Origin: Anaerolineae bacterium
GTDB lineage: Bacteria > Chloroflexota > Anaerolineae > Aggregatilineales > Phototrophicaceae
Direction: 5' to 3'
Length of the DNA stretch: 64,000 bases
NCBI GenBank assembly: GCA_022825675.1
Contig: JAJDWK010000016.1
Location: 1-64,000, forward strand
Part shown: positions 28,362-39,517 of the stretch, in pieces
Position numbering within the stretch: position 1 is the stretch's first letter
Layout: the number at the start of each line of letters is the position of its first letter
Made by a program: the position numbers and the translations under genes
The notes under the pieces: generated by a model
The model's database searches: none
Told to the model about the DNA's origin: nothing
Seen by the model: only the letters and a program-made list of their open reading frames with translations

Positions 28362-28445
28362 ACTATCAGCGGTACAGGCGAGCAAATGCGCGCATGGCGC
28401 TGTATGCGCCAGAGCGCTCCCTGAAAAGCGGACAGGAGAAATGAG

Positions 28446-29285
28446 ATGTACCAGCGAGAAGATTTCGTGGCGGCGGCGGACTACATTCGAGCGCGGACGG
28501 CGCTGCAGCCCGGCATCGGGCTGGTGCTGGGCTCCGGCTTGGGACCGCTGGCGGACTCCTTGGGCGGGCGCGTCGCCATCCCGGTGAGCGAAATCCCCGG
28601 CTGGCCCCAATCCACCGTGCAGGGGCACAAAGGCTCGCTTGTCATCGGCGAGTTTGAAGGGCAGATTGTCGCCGCGCAGCAGGGCAGGGCGCATTTCTAC
28701 GAAGGCTATTCCATGCAGGAAGTTACCTTTCCCATCCGCGTTATGAAAGAACTCGGCATCCATACTGTGGTCTTGACCAACGCGGCTGGCGGCGTGAACC
28801 CCAGCTACACTGTCGGCGACATCATGCTGCTGGAAGACCACATCAACTTCCCCGGCATGGCGGGACAGAACCCGCTGATTGGTCCCAATGACGAAAGCAT
28901 GGGGCTGCGCTTTGTTGGCATGTCGCAAACCTATGACCGCGGGTTGCGTCAGGCTGCCCTGGCAGTGGCGCGCCAGCACAATATCCCGCTGCGCAGCGGC
29001 GTCTATTTTGGCTTGTCAGGTCCATTTTTTGAGACGCCCGCCGAAATCCGCATGATTCGCGCGCTGGGTGGCGATGCTGTCGGCATGTCGACGGTGAACG
29101 AGGTCTTGGTAGCGCGGCATGCCGGCATGCGCGTGATGGCATGTTCCGGCATCACCAATGGCACGATTGACGCCGTCGACAGCGATATGGAAGTCAACCA
29201 CGAAGCCGTACTGGAAGCGGGCGCGATCATCGTGCCGCGCTTGACAACTATCCTGCGAGGCACGCTCCGCGATTTACAAGCATGA
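28446..29285 (+). CDS. punA: Purine nucleoside phosphorylase (inosine/guanosine type)
   Basis: Phosphorolyses inosine, guanosine and deoxy forms to base and ribose-1-phosphate. The 279-residue protein is the trimeric PNP class. LGSGLGPLA (phosphate loop), QGHKGSLVIG, AAQQGRAHFYEGYS, TNAAGGVNPSYTVGDIMLLEDHINFPG, and SGPFFETPAEIRMIRALGGDAVGMSTVNEV are all present. The Glu and Asn of the purine site are retained (ETPAE; TGIT-like SGITNG). It starts on the opposite side of the channel gene's promoter region and overlaps the following gene by four bases. It would supply free purine bases to the deaminases and hydroxylase of the upstream block. Confidence 0.95.
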   Translation: MYQREDFVAAADYIRARTALQPGIGLVLGSGLGPLADSLGGRVAIPVSEIPGWPQSTVQGHKGSLVIGEFEGQIVAAQQGRAHFYEGYSMQEVTFPIRVMKELGIHTVVLTNAAGGVNPSYTVGDIMLLEDHINFPGMAGQNPLIGPNDESMGLRFVGMSQTYDRGLRQAALAVARQHNIPLRSGVYFGLSGPFFETPAEIRMIRALGGDAVGMSTVNEVLVARHAGMRVMACSGITNGTIDAVDSDMEVNHEAVLEAGAIIVPRLTTILRGTLRDLQA

Positions 29286-30073
29286 CCGTCCTTGTTGCGC
29301 TTATCGATCAAGTTGCTTTCGGCGTCTATTTTTTGGTCGCCGCTGGCATCTTGTTTGCGCTGCGCCGCTATTTCCTGCATGGCGAGCAATACCGCGCCTC
29401 CTATTTTGAGCTGGAACGAGACCTATCACGATACCGCCGCAGCAACGCCATCACCGCCGTCATATTCTTGTTGGAGCTGGCGCTGATAGTCGCCGGCATC
29501 CAGGCGGTGGTTGTGCCCGAACTGCTGCGCGACCGCGAGATTCAACAGCTGCTGTCCCAGGCGGGTTCCATTGAGGCGGAGTTTGTCACGCCGGTGCCGG
29601 GGCAGCCCTCTGGCGACCTGGGCATCGACCCGGTGGCTTTGCCGCGCTCGGCAAATGAACGCAGCCAAGTCCTGGCGACGCCGGTGCCAAGCCCCACGCC
29701 AGTCGGCACCATCATCCCGGCTGACCCGCCTATCGGCTGTGAGTCGGCAGAGGCGCAGCTCCTGCTGCCGGGCAATGGCATGCGCGTCTTCCAGCCGATA
29801 CCGGTAACCGGCACCGTCTTCACCGATCAATTTTCTTATGCGGCAATCGAAATCAGCGGACCCAGCACCTTCGGCAATTTCCAGCGCATCGACGATCAAA
29901 CGCGGGAAGTGCGCGAGCTTGCGGAATTCTCACAATTTTCGCCCGCTGGCTATCAAACGGGGGAGTATGAGTTTCGCCTGATGGTATATGACATCACCAA
30001 TACGCTAAAGGCGTCCTGCCAGGTGCATATCTACATTTCGGAGCCGCTGCCGACATTGACGCCAGTGCGCTGA
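29282..30073 (+). CDS. Membrane-anchored protein of unknown function
   Basis: A 263-residue protein with two membrane helices near the N-terminus (about 7-27 and 56-75) and a large presumably extracytoplasmic part. The middle is Pro/Thr-rich (VPSPTPVGTIIPADPP), followed by a beta-rich domain (about 155-255) that resembles an Ig-like or carbohydrate-binding sandwich, with one Cys pair (SCEA-type Cys near 157 and Cys near 248). The ATGA overlap with punA indicates co-translation. I do not recognise the family. Confidence 0.75.
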   Translation: MTVLVALIDQVAFGVYFLVAAGILFALRRYFLHGEQYRASYFELERDLSRYRRSNAITAVIFLLELALIVAGIQAVVVPELLRDREIQQLLSQAGSIEAEFVTPVPGQPSGDLGIDPVALPRSANERSQVLATPVPSPTPVGTIIPADPPIGCESAEAQLLLPGNGMRVFQPIPVTGTVFTDQFSYAAIEISGPSTFGNFQRIDDQTREVRELAEFSQFSPAGYQTGEYEFRLMVYDITNTLKASCQVHIYISEPLPTLTPVR

Positions 30074-30100
30074 GGGCGGCTGCCCGAAAGCGCAGAATGC

Positions 30101-31276
30101 CTAATCGCGCATGGACTGCACGCGGCGGTTGACGCGCCGCCGCCATCGGCGGGAGCGGGAGCGCCATTTTGCGATGCGGTATTGCACATGCCGCCGCTGA
30201 CGATTCAGCAGCGAGCTCTGCGGCTTCCTGGGGATGGGCAAGCCCCAGCGGATAATCATGCAAGCCCAAGTCAGCCCGCCGCCAAAACCCACCAACGCGA
30301 TATGATCGTCATCTTGTATGCGCTTTGCTTCAATCGCTTCGCAGAGCGCGATGGGAATGGAGGCCGCCGATGTGTTGCCATATTTTTCCAGATTGCTCAT
30401 GAACTTCTTGATGTCGATGCCCAATTTGCGCGCAGCCGCCTGCAAAATGCGCAGATTGGCTTGATGAGGCACGACCAGGTCAATATCGCTAACGGCAATG
30501 CCCGCCCGCGCGCTGGCTTGCTCAATGCTTTCGCTGACGACGCGGGTGGCAAAGCGGAAGACTTCGCCGCCAGCCATGGTCATCTTGTAGAGTTTGTTGC
30601 CATTCCCGCCCGCGCGTGACGCCGCCGCGTCAATGCTGCCGACGCTCGGTATCGCCAGCAGGTCGCCGCCCGCGCCATCAGAGCGCAAAACACTGGCGAG
30701 CACGCCGCCAGGCGCGGCGCTCGCCTTGAGCACAACCGCGCCCGCGCCGTCGCCAAAAAGGATGCAGGTGCTGCGGTCCTGCCAATCGAGGATGCGGCTC
30801 ATCGTTTCCGCGCCGATGACCAGCGCCGAGGTGATGCTGCCGGCGCGAATGGAATCCGCCGCCATATTCAGCGCGTAGACAAAGCCCGAACAAGCGGCGC
30901 TCAAATCAAAAGCGCCGGCATCATGCGCGTTAAGCCAATCTTGCACCAGGCTGGCGGTGCTGGGGAAGATATTCTCCGCCGTCGAGGTGGCGACCACAAT
31001 CAGGTCAAGCTCGGTCGGCAGAATATCCGCCACTTCCAGCGCTTGCTGAGCCGCCCGGTAGGCGAGGGTAGCGGTGGATTCGCCTTCATGCGCGATGTAA
31101 CGCTGGCGGATGCCTGTGCGCGCGAAAATCCACTCATCGTCAGTTTCGACGAAAGTGGAAAGCTCGTCATTGCTCATCGCCGTTTCCGGCAGCGCCATGC
31201 CCCAGCCGACTATATGGGCGTAGCGGGCGGCTGCCGGCGCGCCATTTGCGCTATCGTTGCGTTCAAAGGTTGCCAT
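30101..31276 (-). CDS. fabH: Beta-ketoacyl-ACP synthase III with a basic C-terminal tail
   Basis: Condenses acetyl-CoA (or another starter) with malonyl-ACP to start fatty acid synthesis. The catalytic triad is intact: Cys129 (SAACSGF), His271 (VPHQANLRI) and Asn301 (KYGNTSAAS). The core ends near GGLTWACMIIRWG. About 45 further residues are very rich in Arg, Trp and Gln, which is not usual for FabH. ATG at 31276 is preferred; a TTG at 31294 would add six residues. It overlaps the upstream fabF end by 14 bases, so the two are coupled. Confidence 0.92.
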   Translation of the reverse strand: MATFERNDSANGAPAAARYAHIVGWGMALPETAMSNDELSTFVETDDEWIFARTGIRQRYIAHEGESTATLAYRAAQQALEVADILPTELDLIVVATSTAENIFPSTASLVQDWLNAHDAGAFDLSAACSGFVYALNMAADSIRAGSITSALVIGAETMSRILDWQDRSTCILFGDGAGAVVLKASAAPGGVLASVLRSDGAGGDLLAIPSVGSIDAAASRAGGNGNKLYKMTMAGGEVFRFATRVVSESIEQASARAGIAVSDIDLVVPHQANLRILQAAARKLGIDIKKFMSNLEKYGNTSAASIPIALCEAIEAKRIQDDDHIALVGFGGGLTWACMIIRWGLPIPRKPQSSLLNRQRRHVQYRIAKWRSRSRRWRRRVNRRVQSMRD

Positions 31277-32516
31277 TGTTCGGGTATTCGCCAAAAATCA
31301 CCACGGCATTATGCCCGCCGAAGCCAAAAGCGTTCGACATCACATTGCGGACGGCATGGTCATAGCCGGTATTAGGCACATAATGCAAATCGCAGCTCGG
31401 GTCTGGCGCTTCCAGGTGAATCGTGGGCGGCAGGAAATTGTCCCGAATCGCCATGATAGAAAAGACGGCTTCAATTGCCGCGCCGCCACCCAGCAAATGC
31501 CCGGTCATGGATTTTGTAGAACTGACCGGTATCGAATAGACCGTTTCCCCCAATGCCTGTTTGAGCGCGTTGCTCTCCGCGGTGTCATTTAAGGGCGTAC
31601 TGGTGCCATGGGCGTTGATGTAGTCGATATCCGCCGCCGCCAGCCCGGCATCGCGCAGGGCGAGGGCGACTGCTTTCGCCGCGCCTTCGCCAGTTTCCAT
31701 CGGCGCGGTGATGTGGTAGGCATCCGATGTATGCCCATAACCCAGCAATTCGGCATAAATCTTGGCGCCGCGCCCCAAGGCATGCTCCAGCTCTTCCAGC
31801 ACCAGGATGCCAGCGCCTTCCCCCGGCACAAAGCCATCGCGATTCAAATCAAAGGGGCGGGACGCGGTGGCGGGGTCATTGTTGCGGCTCAGCGCTTTCA
31901 TATTGTTGAAGCCGGCGACGCAAAGCGGCACGATCGCCGCTTCTGACGCGCCCGCGACCATCGCCAGCGCATCGCCCCGCCGGATGATGTGCATCGCTTC
32001 GCCGATGGCATTATTGCCAGAAGCGCAGGCGGTGACGATGCAGTGATTTGGTCCCCGCAGGTTGTAGCGCATGGACACCGTTCCCGAGCAGGAATCGCTC
32101 AGGATTTTTGGTATCGCCAGCGGCTTGATGCCGCGGTGCCCGCGGGCGTCAATGCCTTGCTGCGCCTCGACAAAAGAATTGATGCCGCCAACGCCAGAGC
32201 CGATGACGCAGCCCACTTCATACATGTTGCCCGCGCTGATAGTCAAGCCGCTGTCTTCAAGCGCTTGTCGGCTCGCCTCTAAGGCAAATTGCGCTACCCG
32301 GTCCATGCGGCGCGCTTCGCGGCGGCCGAACGCCGCCTCGGGGTCAAAGTTTTTTACTTCCCCCGCCAGTTGGTTCTGCGTCAAGCTGCGGTCATAGCGG
32401 GTGATATAGCTGATGCCGTTCTTGCCCGCGGCGGTATTCGCCCAGGCTTCCGCCACCGTGTTGCCAGTTGGGCAGAGGATGCCCATGCCAGTGATGACTA
32501 TTCTTTTCTTCTCCAA
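31263..32516 (-). CDS. fabF: Beta-ketoacyl-ACP synthase II
   Basis: Elongating condensing enzyme of type II fatty acid synthesis, 417 residues. Catalytic Cys164 (VTACASGNN), His303 (NAHGTSTPLND) and His340 (SMTGHLLGG) are present, as is the VITGMGILCPTG start. The start is TTG, with GGAGG upstream. It precedes fabH on the minus strand. No acpP or fabD/fabG gene is in the window, so this is a small separate fab operon. Confidence 0.96.
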   Translation of the reverse strand: MEKKRIVITGMGILCPTGNTVAEAWANTAAGKNGISYITRYDRSLTQNQLAGEVKNFDPEAAFGRREARRMDRVAQFALEASRQALEDSGLTISAGNMYEVGCVIGSGVGGINSFVEAQQGIDARGHRGIKPLAIPKILSDSCSGTVSMRYNLRGPNHCIVTACASGNNAIGEAMHIIRRGDALAMVAGASEAAIVPLCVAGFNNMKALSRNNDPATASRPFDLNRDGFVPGEGAGILVLEELEHALGRGAKIYAELLGYGHTSDAYHITAPMETGEGAAKAVALALRDAGLAAADIDYINAHGTSTPLNDTAESNALKQALGETVYSIPVSSTKSMTGHLLGGGAAIEAVFSIMAIRDNFLPPTIHLEAPDPSCDLHYVPNTGYDHAVRNVMSNAFGFGGHNAVVIFGEYPNNGNL

Positions 32517-32592
32517 GGGAGCCTCCGCCTGCGTTCGGGTTCGGGCGCGAGCCTGTTCACCAATTGTAACACTCTAGCGCCCGCCGCGTCGC

Positions 32593-32621
32593 TTTACAGT
32601 TTGGGCATTGCCGCCTATACT
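32593..32621 (+). promoter_or_regulatory. Candidate promoter for the NDUFA9-like SDR gene
   Basis: TTTACA (32593-32598), a 17-base spacer and TATACT (32616-32621) lie 75 bases before the gene at 32696. Confidence 0.45.
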
Positions 32622-32695
32622 CCTGCTTTAGCGTCCGCTTCAAACTCCGGTGGAGCGGCATCAGTGTTTATAGTGCGGGAAGCGCGAAGAGAACC

Positions 32696-33655
32696 ATGAT
32701 CCTGATAACTGGCGCCACCGGCTTGGTCGGTCGGCATTTGGTCGCGCGTCTGATGCGGGAGCAGCTGCCCATCCGCTGCTTCTTGCCGGCGCGGCGCGCG
32801 CGGCAGCTGCCCTGGGACAGCCGTGACGCGCATGCGCCCGAAATAGTCGAAGGCAGCGTGACCGACGAAGAAGCATTCTTCCGCGCGGTGACCGGCTGCC
32901 ACGCCGTTATCCATCTCGAAAATGCGATGTGGTGGGGGCGGCGGCGCGATCTTGAAAATGTCGAGCTGGCGGGCGCGCGCGCCTTGGCGGCAGTCGCGCG
33001 GGCGGCGCGCGTCGGGCGCATCATCACCGTCAGCCAGCTGGGGGCGGCACCATCGTCAGCATTCGCGCTGCACCGCGTCAAAGGGGAAGTGGAACAAGCG
33101 CTGCGCAACAGCGGCGTCGCCTATACCATCATCCGCAGCGGCATCATCTACGCTCCAGATGACGCCTTCATCAACCATATAGCCAGCATGCTGCGCATCA
33201 ATCCCCTAGCCTTTGCATTGCCCGGGCGCGGGGATGTCGTGCTGCACCCAATCTATATTGACGACCTGATAGAAGCGCTATACCGTAGCCTGGATCGCAT
33301 CCGGCTGGTGGATACCACTATCGAAATTGGCGGCGGGGAATATATGTCCCTGCGAGACCTCATTCGCACCATCATGCGGGTAACGCGCATGCCGCGGCTG
33401 GTATTGCCGCTGCCACCCTATCTCCTGCGCTGGATTACCGGCCTGTATTCCCGCATTTTGCCGCGCGCGCTGATGACAAGCCAGTGGCTGGATGTGCTGG
33501 CGACCAACCGCACCGCGCCGCTGGGCAGCGTGTACAGCCATTTCGGCTTCCAGCCGCGCCGTTTTGAGGAGACGCTCTTGACTTATCTGCCCCAGCGGGC
33601 GCATTTTGCCGGGCTATTGCGCGACAGCTTCCGCCGCCGCCCCCGCCCCGATTAG
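32696..33655 (+). CDS. Atypical SDR, complex I NDUFA9-like NAD(P)-binding protein
   Basis: A 319-residue extended/atypical short-chain dehydrogenase. The N-terminal ILITGATGLVGRHL loop (2-15) binds NAD(P), followed by CFLPARRARQL and VIHLEN. HRVKGEVEQALRNSGVAYTIIRSGIIYAP is the region that usually carries the active-site Tyr/Lys; here only Lys is evident, as in the catalytically weak NDUFA9-like group. The C-terminal part (after about 230) is hydrophobic and may contact membranes or quinone-binding partners. Role unknown. Confidence 0.82.
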   Translation: MILITGATGLVGRHLVARLMREQLPIRCFLPARRARQLPWDSRDAHAPEIVEGSVTDEEAFFRAVTGCHAVIHLENAMWWGRRRDLENVELAGARALAAVARAARVGRIITVSQLGAAPSSAFALHRVKGEVEQALRNSGVAYTIIRSGIIYAPDDAFINHIASMLRINPLAFALPGRGDVVLHPIYIDDLIEALYRSLDRIRLVDTTIEIGGGEYMSLRDLIRTIMRVTRMPRLVLPLPPYLLRWITGLYSRILPRALMTSQWLDVLATNRTAPLGSVYSHFGFQPRRFEETLLTYLPQRAHFAGLLRDSFRRRPRPD

Positions 33656-33667
33656 GCTTCGTTGCTC

Positions 33668-34552
33668 ATGACCAGCATAAAAATCCGCCGCCTGCTGCAG
33701 GCAGATGAACATGCGCAGGCGGTTGAATTGCAGAAGCACTATTGGGGCGCGGACGCGAGCAACCTGGTGCCGCGGCACATGCTGCATTCCATCGCGCATT
33801 TTGGCGGGCATATCCTCGGTGCCTTTGATGGGCAGACTCTCGTTGGCTTTGTGATGGGTTTCATCGGCACTGACAGCGACATCGACGACCGCGATTCCCG
33901 CCCGGCGCTGGCAAACCTGCTGATTATGTCGAAGCGAATGCTGGTTTTGCCCGAATATCGCGGGCGCAATATCGGCTATCGCCTCAAACTGGCGCAGCGG
34001 GAAATCGCCCTGAAACAAGCAATCCGCCTGGTGATTTGGACGGTCGACCCGCTGCTGGCGGCGAATGCCCATCTCAATATCCGCAAGCTCGGCGGCGTGA
34101 TTCAGCGCTTCCAAGCGAATTATTTCGGCCTGCCAGAGCCCGAGAGCATAGAAGCCGACCGCGTTTTTGTCGACTGGTGGGTGAGCCAGCGCCGCGTCCA
34201 GCAGCGGGCGCGGGGCGCTGGCAGCGCGCTCTCGCTGGGGCAATACTTACATGTGGACGCGCCCATTATCAATCGAGCGCAGGCAAAAGTTGGCGGGCTG
34301 CAGCCGCGCCCGCTGAGCGCGCTGCCGGCGTCCAGCTTTGCCCTGCTGGAAATCCCGGCGGACATCCGCGCGCTTGAAGCGGCAGACCGCGGCTTGGCAG
34401 CCGCCTGGCGCTATCACATCCGCGAGGCTTTCCAGCAAGTTTTTGCCGCGGGTTATATCGTCACAGATTTCGTGACGGACGATATGGACGGGCAGCGGCG
34501 CGCATTCTATGTGCTGAGCCATCATTTTGACGAATCCATACAGAAGAATTAG
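33668..34552 (+). CDS. GNAT-family acetyltransferase
   Basis: A protein of about 294 residues. LVGFVMGFIGTD, MLVLPEYRGRNIGYRLKLAQRE (the acetyl-CoA pyrophosphate loop, R-x-x-N/G-x-G) and VIWTVDPLLAANAHLNIRKLGG match GNAT motifs A and B. The C-terminal 120 residues are an additional domain ending in TDFVTDDMDGQRRAFYVL, as in a subgroup annotated as predicted GNAT-superfamily acetyltransferases of unknown substrate. ATG at 33668 is chosen over a TTG six bases upstream. It sits tightly between the SDR and proC genes. Confidence 0.82.
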   Translation: MTSIKIRRLLQADEHAQAVELQKHYWGADASNLVPRHMLHSIAHFGGHILGAFDGQTLVGFVMGFIGTDSDIDDRDSRPALANLLIMSKRMLVLPEYRGRNIGYRLKLAQREIALKQAIRLVIWTVDPLLAANAHLNIRKLGGVIQRFQANYFGLPEPESIEADRVFVDWWVSQRRVQQRARGAGSALSLGQYLHVDAPIINRAQAKVGGLQPRPLSALPASSFALLEIPADIRALEAADRGLAAAWRYHIREAFQQVFAAGYIVTDFVTDDMDGQRRAFYVLSHHFDESIQKN

Positions 34553-34560
34553 AGGAGACT

Positions 34561-35394
34561 ATGGCATTCAACGGCGAGAGAATCGCGCTCATCGGCGCGG
34601 GCGTTATGGGTGAAGCGATAATCAAGGGCTTGCTGCATCAAGAGCTGCTGAGGCCGCGGCAAATCACGGCGGCGGACCCGCGGGAAGAGCGCCTGAAAGA
34701 ATTGCAGGCGCGCTATGGCATCGACATCAGCACTGATAATGTTGCCGCTACCCGCAATGCAGATATCCTGGTGCTGGCGACAAAACCGCAGGTCATGGGC
34801 AAAGTCCTGCCGGAGCTGTGTGGACATGTTGAGGACATGCCCTTGATTGTCAGCATTATCGCGGGCTTGCCGCTAGGCGCAATCGCCGAAAGCCTGCGCA
34901 ACAAGCGCCTGGTGCGCTCTATGCCCAACACGCCGGCGCAGATTGGCGCGGGCATCACCGTGTGGACGGCGGGCGCAGCAGTGCAGCCCGCGCAGCGGCG
35001 GCAGGCGGAAATGCTGCTCGGCGCTTTGGGCGCGCATATCTATGTTGATGATGAGAGCTATCTCGATATGGCAACCGCTTTGAGCGGCTCGGGACCCGCT
35101 TATGTCTTCATGTTCATGGAAGCGATGATTGACGCCGGTGTGCATATGGGCTTCGCCCGGCGCGATGCCGAGGCGCTGGTAACACAGACTTTACTCGGCT
35201 CGGTGCAATATGCGCTGCAATCGGGCTTGCACCCGGCGCAGCTGCGCAACCAGGTTACCAGCCCGGGCGGGACGACCGCGGCGGCGCTGCATGAAATGGA
35301 AAAAGGCGGCTTGCGCACTGTGCTCTCCGAGGGCGTTTGGGCGGCGTATCGGCGCGCGCAAGCGCTGGGCACCAAGGTCGATCAGCGCCCCTGA
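34561..35394 (+). CDS. proC: Pyrroline-5-carboxylate reductase
   Basis: Last step of proline synthesis, reducing P5C with NAD(P)H. The 277-residue length is standard. ALIGAGVMGEAI is the dinucleotide loop, VLATKPQVM and RSMPNTPAQIGAG are conserved, and the C-terminal signature ALSGSGPAYVFMFMEAM with VTSPGGTTAAALH is complete. AGAGGAGA precedes the ATG. It lies just before the ATP synthase promoter. Confidence 0.96.
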   Translation: MAFNGERIALIGAGVMGEAIIKGLLHQELLRPRQITAADPREERLKELQARYGIDISTDNVAATRNADILVLATKPQVMGKVLPELCGHVEDMPLIVSIIAGLPLGAIAESLRNKRLVRSMPNTPAQIGAGITVWTAGAAVQPAQRRQAEMLLGALGAHIYVDDESYLDMATALSGSGPAYVFMFMEAMIDAGVHMGFARRDAEALVTQTLLGSVQYALQSGLHPAQLRNQVTSPGGTTAAALHEMEKGGLRTVLSEGVWAAYRRAQALGTKVDQRP

Positions 35395-35423
35395 TATGGC
35401 GAAAGATTGCGGGAAAAATCCAT

Positions 35424-35441
35424 TTGTGAAAATATAGACAA
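35424..35441. promoter_or_regulatory. Putative Rex operator overlapping the atpA -35 box
   Basis: TTGTGAAAATATAGACAA is an imperfect 18-base palindrome of the Rex type (TTGTGAAnnnnTTCACAA). It covers the TAGACA -35 box of the atpA promoter. It differs at only four positions from the site upstream of rex at 41785-41802. Binding by Rex is inferred. Confidence 0.6.
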
Positions 35442-35463
35442 GTTGGCAGCCTTGCGCTAGAAT
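35435..35463 (+). promoter_or_regulatory. Promoter of the atpAGDC operon
   Basis: TAGACA (35435-35440), a 17-base spacer and TAGAAT (35458-35463) lie about 90 bases upstream of the atpA ATG. The same TAGAAT -10 box recurs before the GbsR-like gene and the restriction-modification genes. Confidence 0.7.
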
Positions 35464-35553
35464 AGGCGCGTGGCATCAATCTGAAGCGCTTTTATCGCCG
35501 CGCCGGCGCGCGGCGGAACCGGCAACCGAAAGAGAATGGCAAGGAGCCTGCGC

Positions 35554-37059
35554 ATGGCTGACAATATCTACGAATCGATTCTGGAACAAATCAACGCGAT
35601 TGAGCTCGGCGCGCTCGAATCGGTTGAAGTTGGCTATGTGGAAGAAGTGGGCGATGGCATCGCCCGCATTTCCGGCTTGGACAATGTGCGCTACAACGAA
35701 TTGGTGCAATTCGAGAATGGCATCGCCGGTATCGCCTTCAACCTGGAGAAGGACAATGTCGGCGTCATCATCATGGGCGCTTATGACGACATCCAGGAAG
35801 GGGATTCTGTCAGCGCCTTGGGGCGCATCGCCTCGGTGCCAGTCGGCATGGGCTTGGTCGGGCGCGTTGTCAATGCGCTGGGCGAGCCTATTGACGGGCG
35901 CGGACCGGTAGATTTTGATGAATATTACAATATCGAGCGCATCGCGCCCGGTGTGATGGAACGGCGCAGCGTCGACCGCCCGGTGCAGACGGGCATCCTC
36001 GCCATCGATACCATGATTCCCATCGGGCGGGGCCAGCGTGAGCTCATCATTGGCGACCGGCAAACGGGCAAAACCGCCCTCGCGCTGGATACCATCGTCA
36101 ACCAGCAGGGCGAAGATATGTATTGCATTTATGTCGCTGTTGGCAAGCGCCGCGGCGAAGTCGCGCGCATCCGCGAAACGCTTGAGCGCGAAGGCGCGAT
36201 GGATTTCACCACGATAGTGGTCGCCTCGGCTTCTGACGCGGCGGCGCTGCAATACCTGGCGCCCTATGCCGGCTGCGCCATTGGCGAATGGTTTATGGAA
36301 AATGGCAAAGACGCGCTGGTCATTTATGATGACCTGTCCAAACATGCCAATGCCTATCGCCAGGTATCGCTGCTGATGCGCCGCCCGCCCGGGCGTGAGG
36401 CTTTCCCCGGCGATGTCTTTTACCTGCACAGCCGTTTGCTGGAGCGCGCCGCTCAGCTCAGCGATGAACGCGGCGGCGGCAGCTTGACGGCGCTGCCGGT
36501 GATTGAAACCTTGCTGGGCGATGTGTCCGCCTTCATTCCCACCAATGTCATTTCCATCACCGACGGGCAGATTTATCTGGAATCCGAGCTATTTAACGCT
36601 GGCTTGCGCCCGGCGCTCAATACCGGCATCAGCGTCAGCCGCGTCGGCAGCTCGGCGCAAACGCGGGCGATGAAAGATGTCGCTGGCGGCTTGAAGCTGC
36701 AAATGGCGCAATTCCGCGATTTGGCGGCATTCGCCCAATTCGGCTCCAACCTGGACAAAGCCACGCAACAGCAGCTTGACCGCGGCATGCGCCTGACCGA
36801 GCTGTTCAAGCAGGTGCAATTCAATACGCTCTCGCTGGATGAGCAGGTGGCATTGACCTATGCCGGCACCACCGGGCTGGTCGACGAAGTGCCTGTTGAG
36901 CGTATGTTGGAATGGAAAGACGGCTTCCTGCGCGCCTTCCGCACCCAATTCGCTGATGCTGGCGCTTTCATCCGCGAGAATCGCAACGAACGCGCATCAG
37001 CGGAAATCGAAGAAAAACTGGGGGCGGCAATCAAAACTTTCAACGAGGCTTGGTCCTAG
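35554..37059 (+). CDS. atpA: F1F0 ATP synthase subunit alpha
   Basis: A non-catalytic nucleotide-binding subunit of F1, 501 residues, the usual length. The [10 protein letters not shown]-loop, the [29 protein letters not shown] segment and [15 protein letters not shown] are conserved. The ATG at 35554 follows AAGGAG; the frame extends upstream without family similarity. It is first of atpA-atpG-atpD-atpC. The delta subunit and the F0 genes that normally precede alpha are absent; proC is there instead. Confidence 0.98.
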   Translation: MADNIYESILEQINAIELGALESVEVGYVEEVGDGIARISGLDNVRYNELVQFENGIAGIAFNLEKDNVGVIIMGAYDDIQEGDSVSALGRIASVPVGMGLVGRVVNALGEPIDGRGPVDFDEYYNIERIAPGVMERRSVDRPVQTGILAIDTMIPIGRGQRELIIGDRQTGKTALALDTIVNQQGEDMYCIYVAVGKRRGEVARIRETLEREGAMDFTTIVVASASDAAALQYLAPYAGCAIGEWFMENGKDALVIYDDLSKHANAYRQVSLLMRRPPGREAFPGDVFYLHSRLLERAAQLSDERGGGSLTALPVIETLLGDVSAFIPTNVISITDGQIYLESELFNAGLRPALNTGISVSRVGSSAQTRAMKDVAGGLKLQMAQFRDLAAFAQFGSNLDKATQQQLDRGMRLTELFKQVQFNTLSLDEQVALTYAGTTGLVDEVPVERMLEWKDGFLRAFRTQFADAGAFIRENRNERASAEIEEKLGAAIKTFNEAWS

Positions 37060-37091
37060 TGTCGCCAGCGCAAGCCGAGAGGAGACGCTAG

Positions 37092-38036
37092 ATGCCCACC
37101 CTTAGAGAAGTCAAAAATCGCATCCGCAGCGTGCGCAATATCGCGCAAATCACGCGCGCTTTGGAGGCGGTATCCGCCTCGCGTGTGCGGCGGGCGCAAG
37201 CGCGTGTGCTCGCCAGCCGCATCTACGCCGAAAAAGCCTGGGAAATCCTGGTGAATGTGCAGGCAGCCAGCAAAAGCCTGTCGCTGCACCCGCTGTTGAC
37301 CGAGCGTGAAGCCACCAACCGCGTCATGGTGGTGGTCATCACTTCTGACCGCGGCTTGGCTGGCGCGTACAACACCAATATCCTGCGTGTGGCGCAGCGC
37401 TTCGCCACGCGCCTGGGCAAACCGGTGGACTATGTTACTGTCGGGCGCAAGGGCAGAGATTCCCTGGCGCGGGCTGGCGCCAATATCGTCGCCTCTTTCA
37501 CCGATTTGCCGGCTGAACCCACCATTTCTGACATCACGCCGATATCCCGCATTGCCAAAGACGCCTACCTATCCGGCGAGGTGGACGAAGTGGTCATCGC
37601 CTATACTGATTTTATCAACATGCTGGCGCAGCGCCCGGCGGTGCTGGGCTGGCTGCCGCTGACAACGCACACGATCGCCCAGCAAGTTGCCGCTGAATAT
37701 GTCAAAGATGTGGCTGTTGTGAGCGGCGGCGAGCGCAATTATGAGTACGAGCCGAGCGAGACCGCGGTTGTCGACGAAATCGTGCCGCGTTTTACCGAGC
37801 TGCAACTCTATCAAGCGCTGCTGGAAGCGCAGGCGAGTGAGCACGCCGCGCGCATGGCGGCGATGAAAAACGCCACTGACAACGCCACCCAGCTCACGGC
37901 TGATTTGACGCTGCAATACAACAAAGCGCGCCAAGCCGCTATCACGGCGGAAATCCTGGATATTGTCGGCGGCGCCAACGCCCTGCAGCAGGCAATCGAA
38001 AAAAGCGCCGATGAAATAATCGAGCTGGCGGGCTAA
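37092..38036 (+). CDS. atpG: F1F0 ATP synthase subunit gamma
   Basis: The central rotor shaft of F1, 314 residues, slightly longer than E. coli gamma (287). The N-terminal helix REVKNRIRSVRNIAQITRALEAVSASRVRRAQ and the C-terminal MAAMKNATDNATQLTADLTLQYNKARQAAITAEILDIVGGANAL are diagnostic, and VVVITSDRGLAGAYNTNI is the conserved core. GGAGA lies before the ATG. It stands between alpha and beta as expected. Confidence 0.97.
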   Translation: MPTLREVKNRIRSVRNIAQITRALEAVSASRVRRAQARVLASRIYAEKAWEILVNVQAASKSLSLHPLLTEREATNRVMVVVITSDRGLAGAYNTNILRVAQRFATRLGKPVDYVTVGRKGRDSLARAGANIVASFTDLPAEPTISDITPISRIAKDAYLSGEVDEVVIAYTDFINMLAQRPAVLGWLPLTTHTIAQQVAAEYVKDVAVVSGGERNYEYEPSETAVVDEIVPRFTELQLYQALLEAQASEHAARMAAMKNATDNATQLTADLTLQYNKARQAAITAEILDIVGGANALQQAIEKSADEIIELAG

Positions 38037-38092
38037 TTCTGCTGCAAATAAGGAACTGGAGCCAGCGCAGCGGCTCAACGGGGAAACAATAA

Positions 38093-39508
<1,416 letters not shown>

Positions 39509-39517
39509 GGGGCGCAA

